Source: Bacteroidia bacterium
Lineage (GTDB): Bacteria > Bacteroidota > Bacteroidia > Bacteroidales > Azobacteroidaceae
DNA length: 25,103 nucleotides
Reading direction: 5' to 3'
NCBI GenBank assembly: GCA_025996865.1
Contig: BNTV01000072.1
Coordinates: forward strand, 1 to 25,103
The notes under the pieces are model-generated. The model saw nothing but the letters and a program-made list of their open reading frames with translations, ran no database searches and was not told where the DNA came from. A program made the position numbers and the translations under genes. This document shows positions 23,461 to 25,103 of the stretch, in pieces. The first letter of the stretch is position 1; each line of letters begins with the position of its first letter.

Positions 23461-25103
23461 TTATTTTTCGGGATATAAAGCCTCCCACCACTGCGGCTGA
23501 TTTTTCAACCATTTGGCAAACCAAGCATAGATGGTTTTGTTCCAATCAATGCGTTTCTGATAGGTATAAATCGCATGGTTTTCATCCTTGACCGTAATCA
23601 ATTCTACCGGTTTACCAAGGATTTTCAAAGCATTGTACATTTGGATACTTTCCCCGATAGGCACATTGGTATCGGCCGTACCATGCAGCAAAAGCAAAGG
23701 TGTTTTGATTTTATCCGCCATAAACAGAGGGCTTTGTTCGGTATATAACTGTGGATTGTTCCATGGATAGCTGTATGCGCTTGCTGCCGCGCTGTATCCG
23801 TAACCCCAGTAACCTTCACCCCAGTAACTCGTTATGTTACTGATTCCTGCATGAGAAACGGCCGCCGCAAAAAAATCCGTTTGGGTTTGCAGGTATTGCG
23901 TCATAAATCCGCCGTAAGAAGCGCCGATGCATCCGACCTTGGCGCTATCAACAAAAGGATGTTCCCGGCAGAACAAACGAGCGCCGTCGATAATTTCCGA
24001 AGCGGTTTTTTTGCCCCAAGCATTGACGTGGCGAGCGGAAAATTCTTGTCCGAATCCGGTGGTTCCGGAAGGCTGCAGGGTGTAAACCACGTATCCCAAA
24101 GCGGCGTAAACCTGCAAAGGATAAGTCGATTCAAAAGTGCGTGGGGTAGGGGAAGTTCCTCCGTAATAATACACAATCAAGGGATATTTCTTGTTCGCGT
24201 CGAAGTTGGATGGCAGGTAAAAACGGCCTTCAATAGCAGTTCCGTCGGAAGAAGTGAAATTCCAGTCCGTCACTTTGCTCAAAGCCATTTCTTCCAATTG
24301 GGATTTGAACGGATCGGACAACAAAACGGATTTTCCGGTTTTAAGATTGTAACTGTATAGCCGATAGGCATTGTTGGTTCCCTCTCCTTGGAAAACGGCT
24401 ATGGGTGCGTTGTCCGCCAAACGGAATCCTCGAATCATATCTTCCGGAAAATCAAGTTTTTTGAATGTTGCATCGGCAGGATTATAGACGTAGATTTGTG
24501 AACGGTCTTTGTCTTCTGCCGAAAAATAAATCCGCTTATCGTAAACCGACCATTGGGCGCCGGAAATACTCGGATTGAAATCTTTAGTAACCGGCTTGAC
24601 GTCTTTTGTTTTCAAATCAACGATAAAAGCCTGTCCGTCGTAAGAATTGGAAATCTGACCTTCCTTGATATTCAGACCGATACCACCGAAAGCTTCCGCA
24701 CTGCCGGAAACCAAAATTTGCCGGTCGTCGGGCGAATATTGTGCGCGATTAATGAACGGGTCCGAAAAAAGCGTATCCATTTTCAACGTGAGCAAATCCA
24801 TTTCGTACAAAGTATTTTTGCTGAAAGGGCGTTCGGTAATATTTTCTTCCCTGTCGAGAAGTAAAATCTTTTTGCTATCGTGACTGATGTCGTTGAGAGA
24901 AACGTTTGCCCTGCCGAAAGTAATGCGTTGGCTGATTTTTGTATCAAAATCGTAACGGAAAAGCGAATTGCGTCCGCGGAAAGAACCGGATCGGTCACTC
25001 GGGGAGAGAAGCCGTTTCAAATCGCCTTTATCGGCCGGGATTTCTTCCCGAACCAGAAGCAATACAAAGCGATTATCCGGCGATACAAGATAATTGTCAA
25101 ACT
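23461..25103 (-). CDS. S9 prolyl-oligopeptidase-family serine peptidase (5' end beyond window)
   Basis: At least 546 residues are visible and the frame is open to the window edge, so the N-terminus (with any signal peptide) is missing. The first ~290 residues form a WD-like beta-propeller with repeated SPDDRQILVSG-type blades. The C-terminal alpha/beta hydrolase domain has YPLIVYYYGG, the nucleophile motif GASYGG (Ser codon 23917-23919), the acid in GTADTNVP (Asp codon 23671-23673) and ENHAI with the His (23575-23577). The triad is intact. The family cleaves short peptides (dipeptidyl/acylaminoacyl type). In Bacteroidota such enzymes are often exported for peptide use, but this cannot be seen here. 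Confidence 0.93.
   Translation of the reverse strand, partial: FDNYLVSPDNRFVLLLVREEIPADKGDLKRLLSPSDRSGSFRGRNSLFRYDFDTKISQRITFGRANVSLNDISHDSKKILLLDREENITERPFSKNTLYEMDLLTLKMDTLFSDPFINRAQYSPDDRQILVSGSAEAFGGIGLNIKEGQISNSYDGQAFIVDLKTKDVKPVTKDFNPSISGAQWSVYDKRIYFSAEDKDRSQIYVYNPADATFKKLDFPEDMIRGFRLADNAPIAVFQGEGTNNAYRLYSYNLKTGKSVLLSDPFKSQLEEMALSKVTDWNFTSSDGTAIEGRFYLPSNFDANKKYPLIVYYYGGTSPTPRTFESTYPLQVYAALGYVVYTLQPSGTTGFGQEFSARHVNAWGKKTASEIIDGARLFCREHPFVDSAKVGCIGASYGGFMTQYLQTQTDFFAAAVSHAGISNITSYWGEGYWGYGYSAAASAYSYPWNNPQLYTEQSPLFMADKIKTPLLLLHGTADTNVPIGESIQMYNALKILGKPVELITVKDENHAIYTYQKRIDWNKTIYAWFAKWLKNQPQWWEALYPEK

Overview
The window is chromosomal DNA from a Bacteroidota bacterium, most likely of the order Bacteroidales. 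The supporting signs are AT-rich intergenic DNA, promoters of the TTTG/TAnnTTTG type, weak or absent Shine-Dalgarno sites, a 681-residue MetG with a fused C-terminal tRNA-binding domain, an ExbB-ExbD-TonB-DJ-1 gene order and a FucP-type sugar symporter. I cannot name the genus. No rRNA, tRNA, CRISPR array or intact insertion sequence was seen.

Positions 1-6406 (+) are the downstream part of a surface polysaccharide operon that begins left of the window. It holds the 3' part of an FdtB/QdtB-like sugar aminotransferase, a GT2 glycosyltransferase, a Wzy-like polymerase, two tandem GT4 paralogues (about 70% identical by hand count) and a further GT4. Gaps are 4-24 bp or ATGA overlaps. The likely scheme is that an amino sugar is made, the repeat unit is assembled by the transferases, and Wzy polymerises it. 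No initiating transferase and no Wzx flippase are visible.

Positions 6444-8930 look like a patch of turnover. They hold an acyltransferase-3 gene on the minus strand, the tail of a lost gene just upstream of it, an intact HigA antitoxin beside a HigB toxin with an internal deletion, a probable deleted XRE regulator, and the last ~57 codons of a GT14 glycosyltransferase.

Positions 8930-13600 are a second polysaccharide module. A DPM1-like GT2 and a UGM/PPOX-like FAD oxidoreductase lie on the minus strand. Divergent from them are an unassigned polytopic membrane protein and a GT4 that overlaps it by ATGA. A fragment of a membrane-protein gene closes the module.

Positions 13601-18609 are housekeeping. 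DJ-1, TonB, ExbD and ExbB form a minus-strand operon (energy transduction to outer-membrane receptors). Divergent from it are a CBS protein, NAD kinase and a YdfG-like SDR. A Phd/YoeB toxin-antitoxin pair with a palindrome over its promoter follows at 18740-19350, then metG (-), a FucP-like symporter (+), ferritin (-) and an S9 prolyl-oligopeptidase-family gene (-) that runs off the right edge.

I did not find a clearly new defence or mobile system. The most interesting material is the decayed 7.5-8.9 kb patch with its orphaned HigA, the conserved-looking but unassigned second sugar module, and the recent GT4 duplication.
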